DNA of 64,000 nucleotides, taken from assembly GCF_020360975.1 (NCBI RefSeq), contig NW_025408673.1:1860001-1924000 (forward strand), in the 5' to 3' direction. Below the pieces are notes generated by a model. That model had not been told where the DNA came from and made no database searches. It saw nothing but the letters and a program-made list of their open reading frames with translations. A program made the translations under genes and the position numbers. The DNA comes from Hirsutella rhossiliensis. Its lineage: Eukaryota; Ascomycota; Sordariomycetes; Hypocreales; Ophiocordycipitaceae. Shown piece by piece: positions 1 through 14,300 of this stretch (the first letter of the stretch is position 1; every line of letters starts with the position of its first letter).

Positions 1-1475
1 TATAAAGCGTATTCTTTAATTATAGTATTCTCCCTTAATAGTAAGGGGGGGAGTATAAGTTCGTTCTTATCTTCTATTTCTCTAGGTATTTCTTATTCTT
101 TAAAGCTTATATTATTAATACTTTATTATTCCTTCTTAGGTTATTATCTAAGTTTTATAAGTATAAAGGCTATATCTATATCTTTCTTATTATATTATAT
201 ATAGACTACCTATTATTATTATCGATTTTTATTTTATATATCTTCCTAAAATCGTTTACTATTTTTCCTAATTTAGTCTTAAGAGACTCCTTTAAGATAA
301 GGGTATTTTAGTTCTATAAATTTAACTTATTTCTATATTTTAGGATCCCTTTATTATATTATTATAAGGGTTTTCCTTAATAGCTTTAAGAACTATCTAG
401 TACTATTCTTTTCGCTTAAGTATACTATATATTTATTATTATAGTATATAGATTAACTAAGGAGTTTATACTTTAGTTCCTATCTATTAATAGCGTTTAG
501 GTATTTCTTACCTTTTAAGGCTAGTACCTAATAGGTTTTCTTCTCCTTATAAGGTTATCTATATTCTTTAAAGTAATATCTAAGTTTCTTATAGTTAAAA
601 TACTTTCGTTTACTTTTCTATATTATATCTAGATCTATCTTACCTAGGTTAGTTATATAGGTATAGGTAATAAGAGTTTCGCGCTTCTTTTTATAGTTAG
701 CGCGTTAGTTAAAGTTATTCTTATAGGAAGGGTTCTAGTTTCCTCTTCCTTATTTCTTTTCTTAGCGTCGCGTATACTATCTATCGTTGATTTATACTAT
801 TATCTTAATATAGTCCGAAAGGTTATTAAGTCGATTTTCCTTATAAAGCTTATCCTTAACTTCTTCTTTAAGCCCGTTATAGAATCGTAATATAAGAGGT
901 TCGTTATCTTAATTAAGTTTTAAGGTAACTTAATAAAACTTTATAGTATAATCTAATACTAAGATCCTTTATTAGAGTTCTTAAAGTTTCTATTTAGCTT
1001 TTTATTCCTTATTAGTTATTTTAAATACCTTTATAATAGCCTCTTTAAATCCTTAGAAACTAATAAAGACTTTATCTATCTTATTATCTTATTACGCTAG
1101 TTAGTTATCGAGAAAGTCCCTTATAATAGGTCTAAACTAAGTAAGTACCGTTCTAAATAAATAATTTCCTATATAAAGTACCTTTTAGACTAGGTCTAAG
1201 AGTTTAGTAAGGTAAAACTAATAGTAGGCCTTAAGTTAAGTAAGAAAGTCTTAAAGCGTACTATAAGTACTATCGAATAGTCCTAGCTATTTTAGTTTAA
1301 CTACTTCTCTAAGGTCCTTAACTTATCTATTGCCTCCTCCGTTCCTAAGTAACTATACCTTATATTAAAGGGCGATAATTTCGCGTATTATATCCTAAGG
1401 CGATATAGTAGCTCTAGAGTTAGTTAATCTAGCTTACTATATAGGTATATTAATAGTTATAATATTACTTAAAGT

Positions 1476-1951
1476 TCTCGCGAAGAGAGATACGAGAAGT
1501 ATATAAAAATATATAAAGGTAAAATTAGAAGTAAGGGATCGGATAGGCAGGGTAGAGAGATTTAATTCTTACGGGAGTATTAATTATAATAAGGGAGTAA
1601 TTATTATATTGCCTTAATTCTCCTTCTTTCCTCTATCTAACGCCCTTCTTTATACCTATCTAGCATCTTAATTAATAAAGAAGATCCTACTTAAAGAAGC
1701 TACTAATGTCCTTTCGACTACCGAGCTTTTTACTAGTTTTTCCCCTCCTTTCTAGCCGCTGCCGGTATATCCGTCTTATCTTTCGCTACCTCTATAGGAA
1801 GCTATTGCTACTTCTACTTCCCCTCTTACCCCTACCCTCCTCTCTATACCTCCTTTTAGCTCCTTCCTTAAAACCTATTTTTTAGCTTCCTAGGTCCCTC
1901 GTGCTAAGGGATATCTCTAAGAACTACTAAATTAGGCCACGCTTCGCGACA
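1476..1951 (-). repeat. 3' LTR of Copia-1
   Basis: 476 bp, aligned end to end with 7305-7780. On the minus strand it starts TGTCGCGAAGCG and ends CTTCGCGAGA, so the ends form a near-perfect inverted repeat. The inner boundary next to the polypurine tract (CACCCCCTTAGC on the plus strand) keeps the original CACA, while the other LTR has RIP-changed bases there. Confidence 0.92.
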
Positions 1952-4900
1952 CACCCCCTTAGCTATAGCCTGCCCTTATAGAAAGGGTAAAGCTAAATAC
2001 CTAGGCTAGTAAGCGTATAGAGGAGGTCTTAGTCTATACTTATCCCCTACTCGAGAAATCCGGGTTTTAGCCCTAGGCTCTTTTAGACCTACTTTAGGAA
2101 AAAGGGGCCTTAAGGAGGAAATTAAGTCCTATAAGAAAGGGGGGCTTCTCTAAGGATAAGTCCCTAAAAAGGGGGCCTTTAAGAAGAATAAGTCCTAATT
2201 AAGCTAGGGGCCCTCCTCTAGGATAAGTCCTAATTCCTCTCTTTAGCTATAGACGTCTCCTTCCTCCTACGTACTATTAGCTCCTCTCGTAGACTCTTAA
2301 GGCGGGCTTCTAAGGATAGCTTCTCTCGAACGTCTTCTAGCCTAATTTACTATAAAAAGATAGCTAGCTTTTACTTTAGTAGGGGCTTCGTAAGACCGTT
2401 GGCTTTTATCGATGCCGTTAGAACCTAACGGACGGAAATAAGTCCCCTTTAGACCTCTTAGCGTAACTAATACTAGTAGATATCGATATACCGTAGCTAG
2501 GTCGATAGCTTGCTATTTTCCTTCGTAAGAATTCGTATAGTCTATATATTATCGCATTCTATAGCTAACGGGGACGGAATTTATAGTCGTAACGATATTA
2601 GTAGCCGGCTAAGGAAAATCGCTTCTTTTAACGCTTCTAAAAGAGCTAGTAGCTCTGCCTCTATACTAAAAGTTATAACGGTAGCTTATTTTAAAGCTCT
2701 CTAAGCAATAGTTCCTCTAAAAAGGGATATAATATACCCTTATAAGCTCTTTTTATCTAAGGAATTATCTATAAAGGACGAATCGCTTAAATAAAGGAAG
2801 ATTTCGGCAGCTAATTTCCTTCCCTACCCTCCTAGGCGTAGACTATATAACCTCGTTAAATAGAGATAAAGGATTGCTTAGTCTACTACTTTTTAGTGCC
2901 TAGGGCTAGGATTCTAGTTATGCCTAGCTAGCCGGGAGACCGTAAAAGAGATATCCAGTCTAGTAGAAATAGCTAAAAAAAGCAAGGAGCCTACCTTCTA
3001 TTAATATTAGTATTTCTCTTACTCCCTAGCTTAAATAGACGGATTAGGTAAAAGCTCTTTATCTAATATAGGCGTAGAGGGAAGCTTCTTATCGAGGGAA
3101 TTAGGGAGGAATTTATAAGCGACCTTATCTATATAGGCGTCTTAGGTAAGCTAGATAGTCCGTTAAGACCTATTCCGAAGGATTCGTATCCCTAGGAACT
3201 ACTTTAGCTCCCCTAGCTTAGTTATCTTATACCTTTCTTATAGGCCTTTTATAGCCTCCCTAGTAGTTACTTCTTCCTTTTTTAGGTAGGCCTAGATAAT
3301 ATCGTCGATATAGAAGAAGACCGTGATTTTACCCTTCTATATTATACACGGTTCCTAAGGGACTTTCTTAAAGCCTAGGGCTTCGAGGGAACCTATTAAA
3401 TGCTATTACTAAAGAAGGGGTAATCTTCGTAGTCCGTATAGAGCTTTCCTAAGCTATAGAACCTTTCCTAGCTATTAGAAACTAGGAGGAAGTCGTATAT
3501 AGATAACTTCTTCTTCCTCGAGAGGGCAGTTAACGAAGGCGTTAACTATATCTATCTAATCGAGCTCGAGGTCGAATTCTACTACTATAGCTATAAGGGT
3601 CCGAAAAGACATCCCTGCTAGGGTGGTTGCCCTAGTAGGTAGATCCCCCTTTTCCTATTAATTCCTATAGATAACTAGCCGGGCTTTATACTTTTAAAGG
3701 AAGCCGTGTTTATTAGTCTTATAGATAAAGACCTACTTATAGCTAAGGACCTATTTTCCTCTTACTTTTTCCTTAAGGACCTCTTTAAAAGACCCTATCT
3801 CTTTATATAAGGCTAGGTAGTCTTTCTAGGCCTAGAAAAACTAGTCTTTAAAATAATATCTCTCTAGCTGCTTCTAGTTTACTAGTAGGTCCGGGAGGTC
3901 TCTTTTATATACCTTCCTTGCTAATAGTAGCTTAAAAAGCCGGCCTACTATAAATACTCTATAGGAACCGTCTTCTATAGGCGTTAGATAGAAGTTAGAA
4001 AAACGATCGAAATAGGGGAGAGGATAGTCTTCTTTAGTATCGGGCCCTATACCTTCCTTTACTTCTCGAAGCAGGGATAAAAAGGCAGCCGGGTAATCCT
4101 TCGAGAGAGGTGCCTTTCCTACCCCCTTAGGGGTCGAGACGGGAAGACTAACTAAAAAAGCTGCTTCTAGATCTTCTTCTTATTCCGTAAGAGGAGGCGT
4201 AGGGAGGTAGGCGTATTCTAGCTCTACTACTTTCCTATAGTCTCCTTCTTCGTCTAGATTATCTAATCTAGCAGCTTCCTCTTCGAAGTTAGCGTTATCC
4301 TCGACTACTTCGACGTCGGTTTCTTCTTCCGTTTCCTCGTCTAGGACCTCTTCTTAAGACTATTAAGAAGGGGGGATTTAAATCTTCTAAATTAGCTAAC
4401 GTTAAGAGAGTAAGAGGGGCTATTAATCCCTCTTTCCGTCGAAGAAGCTAGATTCGTTGAAAATTATATCCCTAGTCGAAATAACCTTCTATAAAAAAGG
4501 AATCTAGATCCGGAAGATATTCGTAGAATTATAACTAACGAGGTAACTAATAAAGGCTCTCGGATTAAGCTTTCTTTTCTTCTTTCTTTTTAGCTATATA
4601 TCGGTAGTTATTGCATATACCTTATAGCCGTAGGCACGAAGGTAGGCTAGCGAGGCCCTCTTTTTCGTAAAGAGCTCGAGGGGGGATTTCTAGTCTATTC
4701 CTTAGGTAGTCCCTCTAGGGGTCCGGTTCTAAAGGTAATAGGCGGTCTTAACGACTTCCCTCTAAAGGTCGTATAGAAGCCTTATAGTAAGTCTTATTAT
4801 ACGGGCCCTTTCTATTATAGCACCCCCTAATCTTTCTGCCCCTCGGTTCTAGGCCTAGGTATTCGGTGCTAACGGGAGGGGTAGAATGCCCCTTTTTTAT

Positions 4901-7304
4901 AGCTAATTTAAGATATCTTTCGTAAATAGCTCTCCGTTAGACCGTATCTTCTTTACCTTATAGCCAAAGTAGGATTTTATCTAGTTAACGAAGTCCTAGA
5001 GGGCAAACTAGTTATACTTACTTAGGTAAGTCCGTAAGAAATAAGGGAAAACTATCCCTAAAAAGGCGTCTATAAAAAACATTACCCTAACGAAGCTTTC
5101 CTAATCCCTAGAGACATCGGTCTAGTCGACCTAAATTTCCTTATACGGCTGGTCCGGCCGTATTAGGGTCCGTCTAGAAATTCGTCTCCTAGTCTTTCCT
5201 TAGCCGTAGTATTCGCATTCGACGGTCTTTAGGCCCCTTATTCGTACGCCCTATTATTAGCCTAGCTTATATAAAGCTAGGGGGCCCGGGTAACTAAGTC
5301 GTGCGTGCTAAAGAAGACCGTCTCCTTAGGCTGCCGGAAGAGGGTCCTTTAAACCTACCCTCCTTTAAGTAGGGAAAGCTAACTTCTTAAGAGATTCCTT
5401 CCTAAGGATAGGTCGGAATTCGAGAATAAATTAACCGAATTTCTCCTCGATAAGCTTAATAGTCTGATTCTTCTAGACTAGCCTTATAGGCTTAGACGTC
5501 GTATCCTAGAAGATTCCTTCCTCTCGAAGAAGGCGGAAGGAAATCAGGCTCGTTAAAAATCGAGGGCAAAAAGCTACCCTTTTTCGTCGAAGAATTCGTA
5601 TAGACCTATTAGGTAATTTTATCGTGAAATTTACCCTTCCGTATCCCTCTATCCGTACGGTTAATTCCCCGGCAATAAGATATTCCCTCCGTGCCTTCTT
5701 AAAGGACCGGAATCGTAAGAGTATATTATAGATATCGAGGGAAGCACCGGAGTCGAGGATAGCTGATTTTCGTAGGGGATAATCGGAGGGCTCTAACGGT
5801 TGGTCTTAGCCTTATTAATCCGTAGGGAAGACGAAGGCCGGATTTACTATACCAACGATTTTTCCTCGAATTTATAGTAGCGGCGTTAGTTACTATTTCC
5901 TAGTAACCCGAATCTCGTCTATCTTCTTCTATAACGAGGGGTCCTCCTTAAGAGACTGTTATATTGTTTCTTATAGCCTCTTTAAAGGGTTAAATCCTTT
6001 AGGTCGGTTTTCCTCGAAGACCTGCTAGCATTATAATAATCGATAACCTAGGGATTTGCATGCTAGGCAGCCGTTTCGTCGTCTAGTCTTCTATTTCTTC
6101 GAGGAATCCTCGTCCCGATCCGGAAGGTCTGCTTAAAAACCCCCTCTTTTTACCCCTTATTGCTAATGTTAACGAGGTTCGATTTCGACTAGTTCCCTGA
6201 TTTTTCGACTAACGGACTAAAAGGTCTATTAGGGGACTAGTCGGGCCGGTCTGACTGTCGGGACCGGGGCCGGGCCCGGAGTAAGATACGGAGCCGGGGC
6301 CGGGGCCGCAGCTGCAGTTAACGACGGCGTTAAGGCTCTCGAGGGAGGAGGAGCCGAAGGAGCAACAGCCGCAGCAGCAACAGCGGGAGCCGCAGCAATA
6401 GGGGCTGAAGCAGCTATAGGGGCAGCAGGTCGAGCCGTCTAGGTCGAGTGCTTACTACGAAGGAACGAGACTGCTTACTATTATACTCTAGCAGCCTCTT
6501 CGTCTAGTTCCCGGCTAGCCTCTCGAAAGATAGTCGAGTAACCGTTACTAATAAGCTTTATTAGTAGAGATATATCCCGTAGCTACTAGCTAGAAAGAGC
6601 TTCTATAAGGAAGTATTAGTTAGCTTCCTCGAGGATTTCTTCCTATATAGCTAGCTACGACGAAGCTAGTAGGTTTCTAGTAGAGAAGGCTCCTAGATAT
6701 ACTATATAGGTCTTCCTAATACGGTTAGTTATATAGCCCCTCGAGGGAGCTATCGAGGTCTCGAGCTTTAAAAGCTACTGCCTAGGAGTCTCTTCCTCTT
6801 AAAGAGATATTAGCTTTACGGCACTAACGGATTCCGTTATTACCGTGCGTACGGTAGTTAGTAGCTTCGTCTTATAAAGGTATTCCTTACGGTGACTCTT
6901 ATAGTTACTTAAGGCAGTAGAAAAAGCTCTCTACTATGCGGAGGTTAGCTCGGAGAAGAGGGATTCTCCCTCTATAAATTCCGTTGCCCTAGGATAAAGA
7001 GGGGGCTCGAGAGGGTCCTACTTATTAGAGAAGACTAAATTATAGATAGTTCTATCTATATAAGCCCGTAGCTCCTTTACCTACTTATCCTAATCTTAGG
7101 GCTCTATAAGAATCGTCCTATAGACCGTAGGGACGGCAGAGGAGTCGGTTTTCGTTATCGTTGCGGAAGTAGGGGGGTAGAAAAGTTAGTTAAAAATCGG
7201 CTTTTCTAGTAAGAGGGGTAAAAGGAAGCTACGAGGGATATAAGAAAGGTGCCTTTTATAGCAACCGGAAGGTATAGGAATACTATTCCTCCTAGGCTTA
7301 TAAC

Positions 7305-7780
7305 TCTTATAAAGAGAGATGCGAGAAGTATATAAAAATGCACGAAGGTAAAATTAGAAGTAAGAGATCGGATAGGTAGGGCAGAGACATTTAATTCTTA
7401 CGGGAGTATTAATTATAGTGGGGGAGTAATTATTATATTACCTTAATTCTCCTTCTTTCCTCTATCTAACGCCCTTTTTTATACCCGTCTAGTATCTTAA
7501 TTAATAAAGAAGATCCTACTTAAAGAAGCTATTAATATCCTTTCGACTACCGAGCTTTTTACCGGTTTTTCCCCTCCTTTCTAGCCGTTGCCGGCATATC
7601 TGTCTTATCTTTCGCTACCTCTATAGGAAGCTATCGCTACTTCTACTTTCCCTCTTGCCCCTACCCTCCTCTCTATACCTCCTTTTAGCTCCTTCCTTAA
7701 AACCTGTTTTTTAGCTTCCTAGGTCCCTCGTGCTAAGGGATATCTCTAAGAACTACGAAATTAGGCTACGCTTCGCGATA
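7305..7780 (-). repeat. 5' LTR of Copia-1
   Basis: 476 bp, direct copy of 1476-1951 with mainly C/T and G/A differences. The sequence just inside it on the minus strand, GTTATAAGCCTAGGAGG, is conserved in Copia-2 and is the likely primer-binding site. The priming tRNA was not identified. Confidence 0.92.
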
Positions 7781-7819
7781 AATGTAACGCGGGATTATAC
7801 TAAATAAGAGCTTTTAATA

Positions 7820-8303
7820 TATAACGACCGGTATTATTCTTAAGGGATAAACCTATCGAGGGGTTTATATTAGTAGATATAATAAGGCGTGGTCTAAGTA
7901 ATAATATATATATTACGTTAGTAATAAGTTAGAGGTTATAGACTATAGACTATAACTAAGTAATTAAGTAATCGGAATTAAAGATAAGATTATAATAGAG
8001 ATCGTAATAATTATAATATTAAAGGCTATCGAGCTATCTATCTAAAGGAGTATTCCGTTCCTTCCTTATATATCTTAAAAGCTTCCTTAGATCGCTAAGA
8101 GCGCTAGGTAATCCTATTATTTAGGAGCGCTAGAGCGCTAGAGCGATCCTACGATCTTAGCTATAGAGCGTTAGAGCGCTAAAGTAAACCGTCGCTCTAA
8201 ACTTAATTAGCCCGTTAGTCTATTTAATATTCCTTACTCCCTACGTTATATAACCTCGTAGTATATATTAGTCCCCGCGGTTTACTAGACCGTGGTTATA
8301 ATA
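7820..8303 (-). repeat. 5' LTR of Gypsy element A
   Basis: 484 bp. The half next to the internal region (from 7820, starting TATAACGACCGG) matches the LTRs of elements B and C. The outer half (about 8040-8303) is unrelated to theirs and contains GAGCGCT-type short repeats. The outer end, TATTATAACCACGG on the minus strand, fits an original TGTTA terminus after RIP. The flanking bases are TAGAG; the matching left TSD is outside the window. Confidence 0.8.
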
Positions 8304-11300
8304 TAGAGTCGGTTTAAATCTAGCTAAGAGCACGATTAATTTTTAGTTAAACTAGTAAACTATACTAACATACTTATTAATTAGCTAATTAGCGCTTTTA
8401 GAAGCGCTTATAAGTATACTAATAGTCTAGCCCCGTTATAAGTAAGCCGGCCTAGACCTCGCTTACTTAGACCTAATAACGAATTCGTTAAGACCTCCCC
8501 CCTTAACCCTAGTCTAGGCCCCCTAACTAGGAAAATAAAAACCTAGGGCTAATACTAGTAACTTAATAAGTATAGCGTAAAGCTAGTACGATAACCTAAC
8601 TACTAGCTTAGCTAAAGGCCGGCATTAATAAAAATAGCCTACTAAGCCTTATAGCGGAAAAATAAGGTAGAGCTTAAGAAGATATCGTTAAAGGATAAGG
8701 TTAGAGATAATTATATAATTAACTATTAACCGGTAACTAGAAAACGTTCGTACTACCGATTAACGCTATATACCCCGCGTATATAAAGGAGTTACTTTCT
8801 AAGGTTACTTTATAGCGGGGCTAATATAATTCCGACTAACTATAACGATACCTAAGATAGCTAGCGTAAGATTCTTATATATTATAACCGCGACCTAGTA
8901 TAAGGGCGGACTAGCTATAAAAGAGGGGAGGGTTTTCCTTTAAGTACTTTAGTTTTTCCCTCCTATTTAATATTAAAGTTCTAGATACCTTTAAATAGGT
9001 TACTAGTATAATCTTAATAATAATAATAATACCTTCGCTAGTAGTAAAGGAAAAGTAATAAGCTAATACTAAAAAGCCCTAAGCTCTTATTATTAGCCCT
9101 ATAATCCTTAATACTAGCGACTTAGTTAAGAAACTATAATCTTTATATAATACTTTAAAAGATATAAATAACGATAATAGCGTAATCTAAACTATTCTAA
9201 AACCCTACTAAGACCTCTTACTTATATAGGTACTAATAATATTAATATAGGTACTAATAAGGGATACCTTAATAACCTTAACCTTAGCTCTCCTCTACGT
9301 AGTAGCTTATAAAGAACGCTTACCTCTTATTAATAAATAAGAAAGTAAGTAATAAGATAGTTATAATAAGATATCCTTTAACTTTAAAAACTCTAACTCT
9401 AAATTTTATAACCTTATAATTTATAAGCATACTATATCTAGAAACGCTAGCCGTTAAGAGGGATTATCTAATCCTATTACTAGCGATATAAAGAAAATTA
9501 AAGTAGATATTAATAAGATTATTAATAGACTTAGAGATATACTTACTAAAAGCTAAGATAACCTTATAAGAAGACTCTACTAACTATAACTCTTATTTAT
9601 TAGTAAATTTAATAGTAAAAATATAACTAAATTCCTTAAGAAGTTCGAATAAGAGATATATATTAACCGTATTTATAATAAGGATAAAATAGACTAGCTT
9701 AAAGTCTATATCTCCTCTATATAAGCCCCTACTATTAAAATTCTTATAGATAAACTTACCTAAGAAGAAGTAAAGAAGAGACTCCTTTAATATTACTATA
9801 TATATAATATTAAATAACTAGAAACTACTAATAACCGCTTAAACTATTATAATACTAAAAAGCCTAAGACTATTATAGAAGTTATAGAATAGCTTAGTTT
9901 TTATTTATACCTATAGTATAAGGTATAACCTAATAGCTAGGAAGAATCTATAGTTTAGTTATACCTTATCTACTATATAATACTGAAGGAGCTTATTATT
10001 AACGTTATAAAGAGAAATAAGAAGATATTTAAAGTTATCTTAAAACTCTTATATAAAAGCCTTATTTATATAATTAATAACTACTTAGTACCTTACTAAG
10101 ACGTTAAGCGATAAGATATAGTATCTAAAATCTATAATTAAAAGCTTAAGAACCTAAAGAAAGACTAGCTCTTTAGGAAAATTAATAAAGTAATAAAGGA
10201 AGCTAAATCTAATAAAGGTAAAGAAAAACTTCTTAAAGAGTTAAAGAAAATAAATAAGAAACCTAAATAGCCTATAAAGGAGATCTTAGACTTAATAAAA
10301 GCCTTTAAAGATATAAAGATTAACCTTACTTAGTAGTAAGAGTAGATATTTAACTAGCTTAATAGGGAATAAAGACGTATTAATAGTAAAGGCTACTCTT
10401 TAAGTTATAAATAAGGAGGTAGCGTAAATACTATTAGATTTTACTACCTATCTAATTAATATATATAGTTTTAGGTTAATATATTTAACCGGCCTAGGAG
10501 ATACTTTTATTATAGTAAAGAAAGATACTACCTTAATAAGTATAAGGTATACTCTTAGGGCTATAAGATTAGATTTATAATAGATAAAGTAGTAAATAAG
10601 ACTCTTTACCTTAAAAGAAAAAATAATAAAAGTATAATTCCCTTAGTACTTACTAATAGGTTTTCTTAAATAAGTATATATATTTAAAAGCTTATTATAT
10701 ACTAAGTAGATATATAGCTAGACTCCTTTATATTACTACTTATAAAATAGGTTAAAGCTATAGTTATACTATCTTACTTAAATTAAGCTACTAGTAAAAG
10801 AGAATCTACTTTCTTAGACTAGTTCTAGAGATATAGAAGCTTATATAAGTAAAAGCTAAGGAATTTAAAAGTAAGCGATATAAGAAAAGAAGTAAGAAGG
10901 ATATCGGTTATTATAATTATAGATAATATATAATAAAGCGATATATATAATTAGATAATCTATATAACTATAATAGGGATTAATACTTATAAGGGGAAAA
11001 GATAAAGAGTTAAAGAGGATATAAAAGAAATCGAGATAATAAGAATAGTAAAAACTAGCCTAAAGATTATCCTTATATACTATAGATATAGAGTAGATCT
11101 AGATAAGAAGTTTAATAGACTTATAGATAAAATCGTTAGAGAAATTATATATAAAAGAATCCTAATCCTTTTAAATTACTTAATTAACTTTATTCCTTAA
11201 CTAAGTAAGAGACTTAGTATAAGATATATAGATATAGCCTAAGGTATAGAAAATACTAAATTCTAGACCTTAGAGAAGGTAAAGAGTAATATAAGACCTT

Positions 11301-14300
11301 ATAAAGCTATAATAATAGTTATAAAAGTAGCTAAAGATAATATAAAAAGTAGTTTACTCTTCCTTAAATATCTATAAGTAAAACTTATAGTAGCTTTAGT
11401 ATAAGTTAAAGAATAGGACGAAGAATACTAGGTTAAACTAATTAAGCTTACTTACCTTACTTATAAAAAATCGGATTATAAGTACCTTAAAGTCTAATAA
11501 GTATTAAAGGAAGTTAGATTTATAACTAATATAATTAGCGTAATATAACTAGCTTAAGGACTATTTAATTAATAAACTCTAGAAGTAATAAGACTAAAGA
11601 AAGATAAATTTATTATATAGGAAGTAATACTCTTAATAAGATACTAAGAGATAACTTTAAAGGACCTTATAGCGATTCCTATAATATATATTAATATAGT
11701 CCTTATACCTTTCCGCTCGCTTAAGTATATATAAGACCTACCTTATATTTAAGTATAGCTTAGTAGCTAGAAAGCTAAAGTTTTAAGCGCCCTAATTAAT
11801 ACTAGGTTTAAAGGAAACCTTATTATTAAAAGATATATAAATATATATAGGCTTAGAATCCTACTAATAAGAGTATTAACGACGGCGTATACTAGGTCCT
11901 TTATAGATATAGTTAGGGAGGTAAAGACTAATCTCTATCTAGGTATAGCCTAGATATTAATCTATCTTTATATTATACTAGATAAAGTCTTAGTCCTTTT
12001 TATCCTAGGTATACTATTTATTAGAGCCGCGCGTATATTATTTAATTATTCCCTAAGGAACGGTAATATATAGGTTAAATATTAGATCGGTACTATCTAG
12101 GTAGTTATACTAGTAGTAGGAGCTATTAAATAAGAGCTTATAGATAAGGTCGATATAGTAAAATCCTTTTAGACTACGACCTTAATAGTTAATAAAGATA
12201 TATATAAAAGACTAAAGCTTAAGGAGACTATATAGGAAATAGCTACCTAGCTCCTAAGAAAAAAAATTTAGGCTTTAGTAATAAAAGTTAAAGAAGATAA
12301 CCTAAGAGCTACTTAATAATTATAGAGAGAACCTCTTATAGATACCTTAATAGCCGATATTCTCTTACTAAGAGGTAAGATCCTTAGTTATAAAGGGGGC
12401 GCTAACTAAGTCCTTAACCTAGCTTACGCTAGTATAAACGAGCCCTTAATAGTACTAGTATAATAGTAATTAATTATAGATAAAGAAGATAAAGCGATTT
12501 TAGCTATTAAATCTAAAATAGTAAAAGAGATTATTAAAGTTATAGTTATAAAGGCTATAGGAGAATTTAAGAAAAATATTATTAGAGCTAAAAAGAAGTT
12601 TAGAAAGATCTAAAAGGTTAAAGTTAAGATAAAGAGGAAATAACCTATTAAATTATATAATCTAAGAGTTAATACTCTCTTTAAAAGAAAAGTAAATAAG
12701 ATTAACCTTATTAACGATACTTTATTAAATAGCTTAACGCTAAAAGGGGACCTTAACTAAAAGAAAACTAAATAAAATACTATTAAAGATAAGATATAGC
12801 TTAGACCCTACCTAGAATACTTAATAGGAAAATTCTTAAGTATATAGAAAGGAAAGCGGCTAATATAAGAAAGACTTAAAGTAATTTACTAATAATTTAA
12901 GGGCTTTCTTATAAAGGTAGAAATCTAGATCTTTAATAGTATTCTATTTAATAAGGAAGTAGCGTTATCTAAGGACTTTATAAAAAGAGGTAAAGTCGAC
13001 CTACTAATAGCCCCCTTATAGGTTATTAGGATAATAGAATATAAGGTATAGTAAGTAGCCTTATTCCTAATCTTAAAAGCGATAAAGTAGAAAGTTATCG
13101 ATATCCTTAAAATTAAACTAGAAATAAGAGTCCTTAAAGAAAGGTATAGGCCTTATAAGAACCCCTTTTTCTTAGTAGTAAAGAAAGATAAAAGACTACG
13201 CTTAATTAATTCCGCTATATATATAAATACCGTTATAATAAGAGATATAAACCTACTACTAAATATAGATAAGTTTAGCGACTACTTTTTAATATATAAG
13301 ATCCTTTCCTTCCTAGACCTTTTTTTAAGCTATAATTAGATCCCTCTTAATATTAGAAGCTATAACTTAACGATATACGCGATACTTATTAGCCTCTTAC
13401 GTATATATATACTCCCTTAAGGGGCTATAAACTTAGTCGGCTAATTTATAAGGATAATATAAAGAATCCTATAAGACCTTATACTAAATATTTATAGGAA
13501 TTTCCTTAATAATATAGGTATTAAGGGGCTTAATATAACGTATAATAATAAAGAGGTAGCGCTAAGAGTAAGAGGATTTATCTTTAAATACCTTATTAAC
13601 CTTAATAAAGTCTTAGTTAATATCGAACTCTCTAGTTATATAATTATAAGGGCTAAATCGAAATTTTACTAATAAGTAACTAAAGTTATTAGTTATATCT
13701 ATAAAATAAATAGAAGGTAGCCTATAAAAGCTAAAGTTATTAAAATTAAGGAATAAATAAGATACTTTAATATAACGTATATTAAAGCTTTCCTTAGTAT
13801 CGTAGGATACTATTAAATCTAAATTAAATAGTTTGCTATCTTAGTAAAACCCCTTATAGACCTATTAAAGAAAGAAGTTTATTAGGAATAAGGAGATAAA
13901 TAAGTAAAAGCGATAGCTACCCTTAAGGAAGCTATTATTAATCTAGTCTATTTAGTATCCCTTAACGTTAGCCTAGGAAGAGGAGATATTATTTTAATAT
14001 ATAATACTAGTTTACTTAGCTAAGGGGCAGTCTTAATATAAATTATTAATAGAAAGAGGCGCCTTATAAGGTTTAAAAGTAAAACGTAGTTACTAATAGA
14101 AACTAAATATAATATAATAAAGAGGGAGTATAAGGCTATATTAAATATACTTAAGAGACTAAGAATATACCTATATAGCGTATATCTTATCCTAGAAACT
14201 AATATATAGGTCTTAGTCGATTAACTAAAAGGTGCCCTTAAAGACATCCTTAGAGCTATAGTACCTTACTAGATAAGCTATATTTTCCTCTTTAACTTTA

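Larger units (their letters stand above)
1476..7780 (-). mobile_element. Copia-1, full-length Ty1/Copia retrotransposon, RIP-mutated
   Basis: 6,305 bp inserted in element A. It has two 476-bp LTRs and gag-to-RNase H coding remains on the minus strand. The RT box reads FYIDDI (minus, about 3298-3320), so the catalytic aspartates survive here. The RNase H end reads KANGLTKPL near 2375-2420, where Asp of the usual ADGLTKP has become Asn. A GC-rich Ala-coding gag segment lies at about 6240-6440. Stops fill the frame and nearly all fit Gln-to-stop. The flanking AAAGT and AATGT resemble a 5-bp TSD with one mismatch. The uninterrupted site is visible in element C near 46632. It is related to Copia-2 over its whole length. 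Confidence 0.92.
1..8303 (-). mobile_element. Gypsy element A, 5' (gag) part, heavily RIP-mutated, cut by window start
   Basis: Bases 1-1475 align closely with 45150-46632 of element C in the same orientation, and 7786-7819 continue that alignment. The element is therefore one unit split by Copia-1. The retained part is gag. A degraded CCHC zinc knuckle lies on the minus strand near 555-605, in the same context as the knuckles of elements B and C, with Cys and His codons changed to Tyr. The 5' LTR is 7820-8303. Protease, RT and integrase would lie left of the window. The frame is full of TAA/TAG created by CpA to TpA changes, so nothing is expressible. Assignment to the chromodomain Gypsy family comes from its near-identity to elements B and C. 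Confidence 0.85.

Noticed and set aside
2510..2704. 64-codon plus-strand frame starting with an M codon
   Set aside because: It lies antisense to the RNase H end of Copia-1 and has no motif; a chance frame in a part with a little residual TpG.
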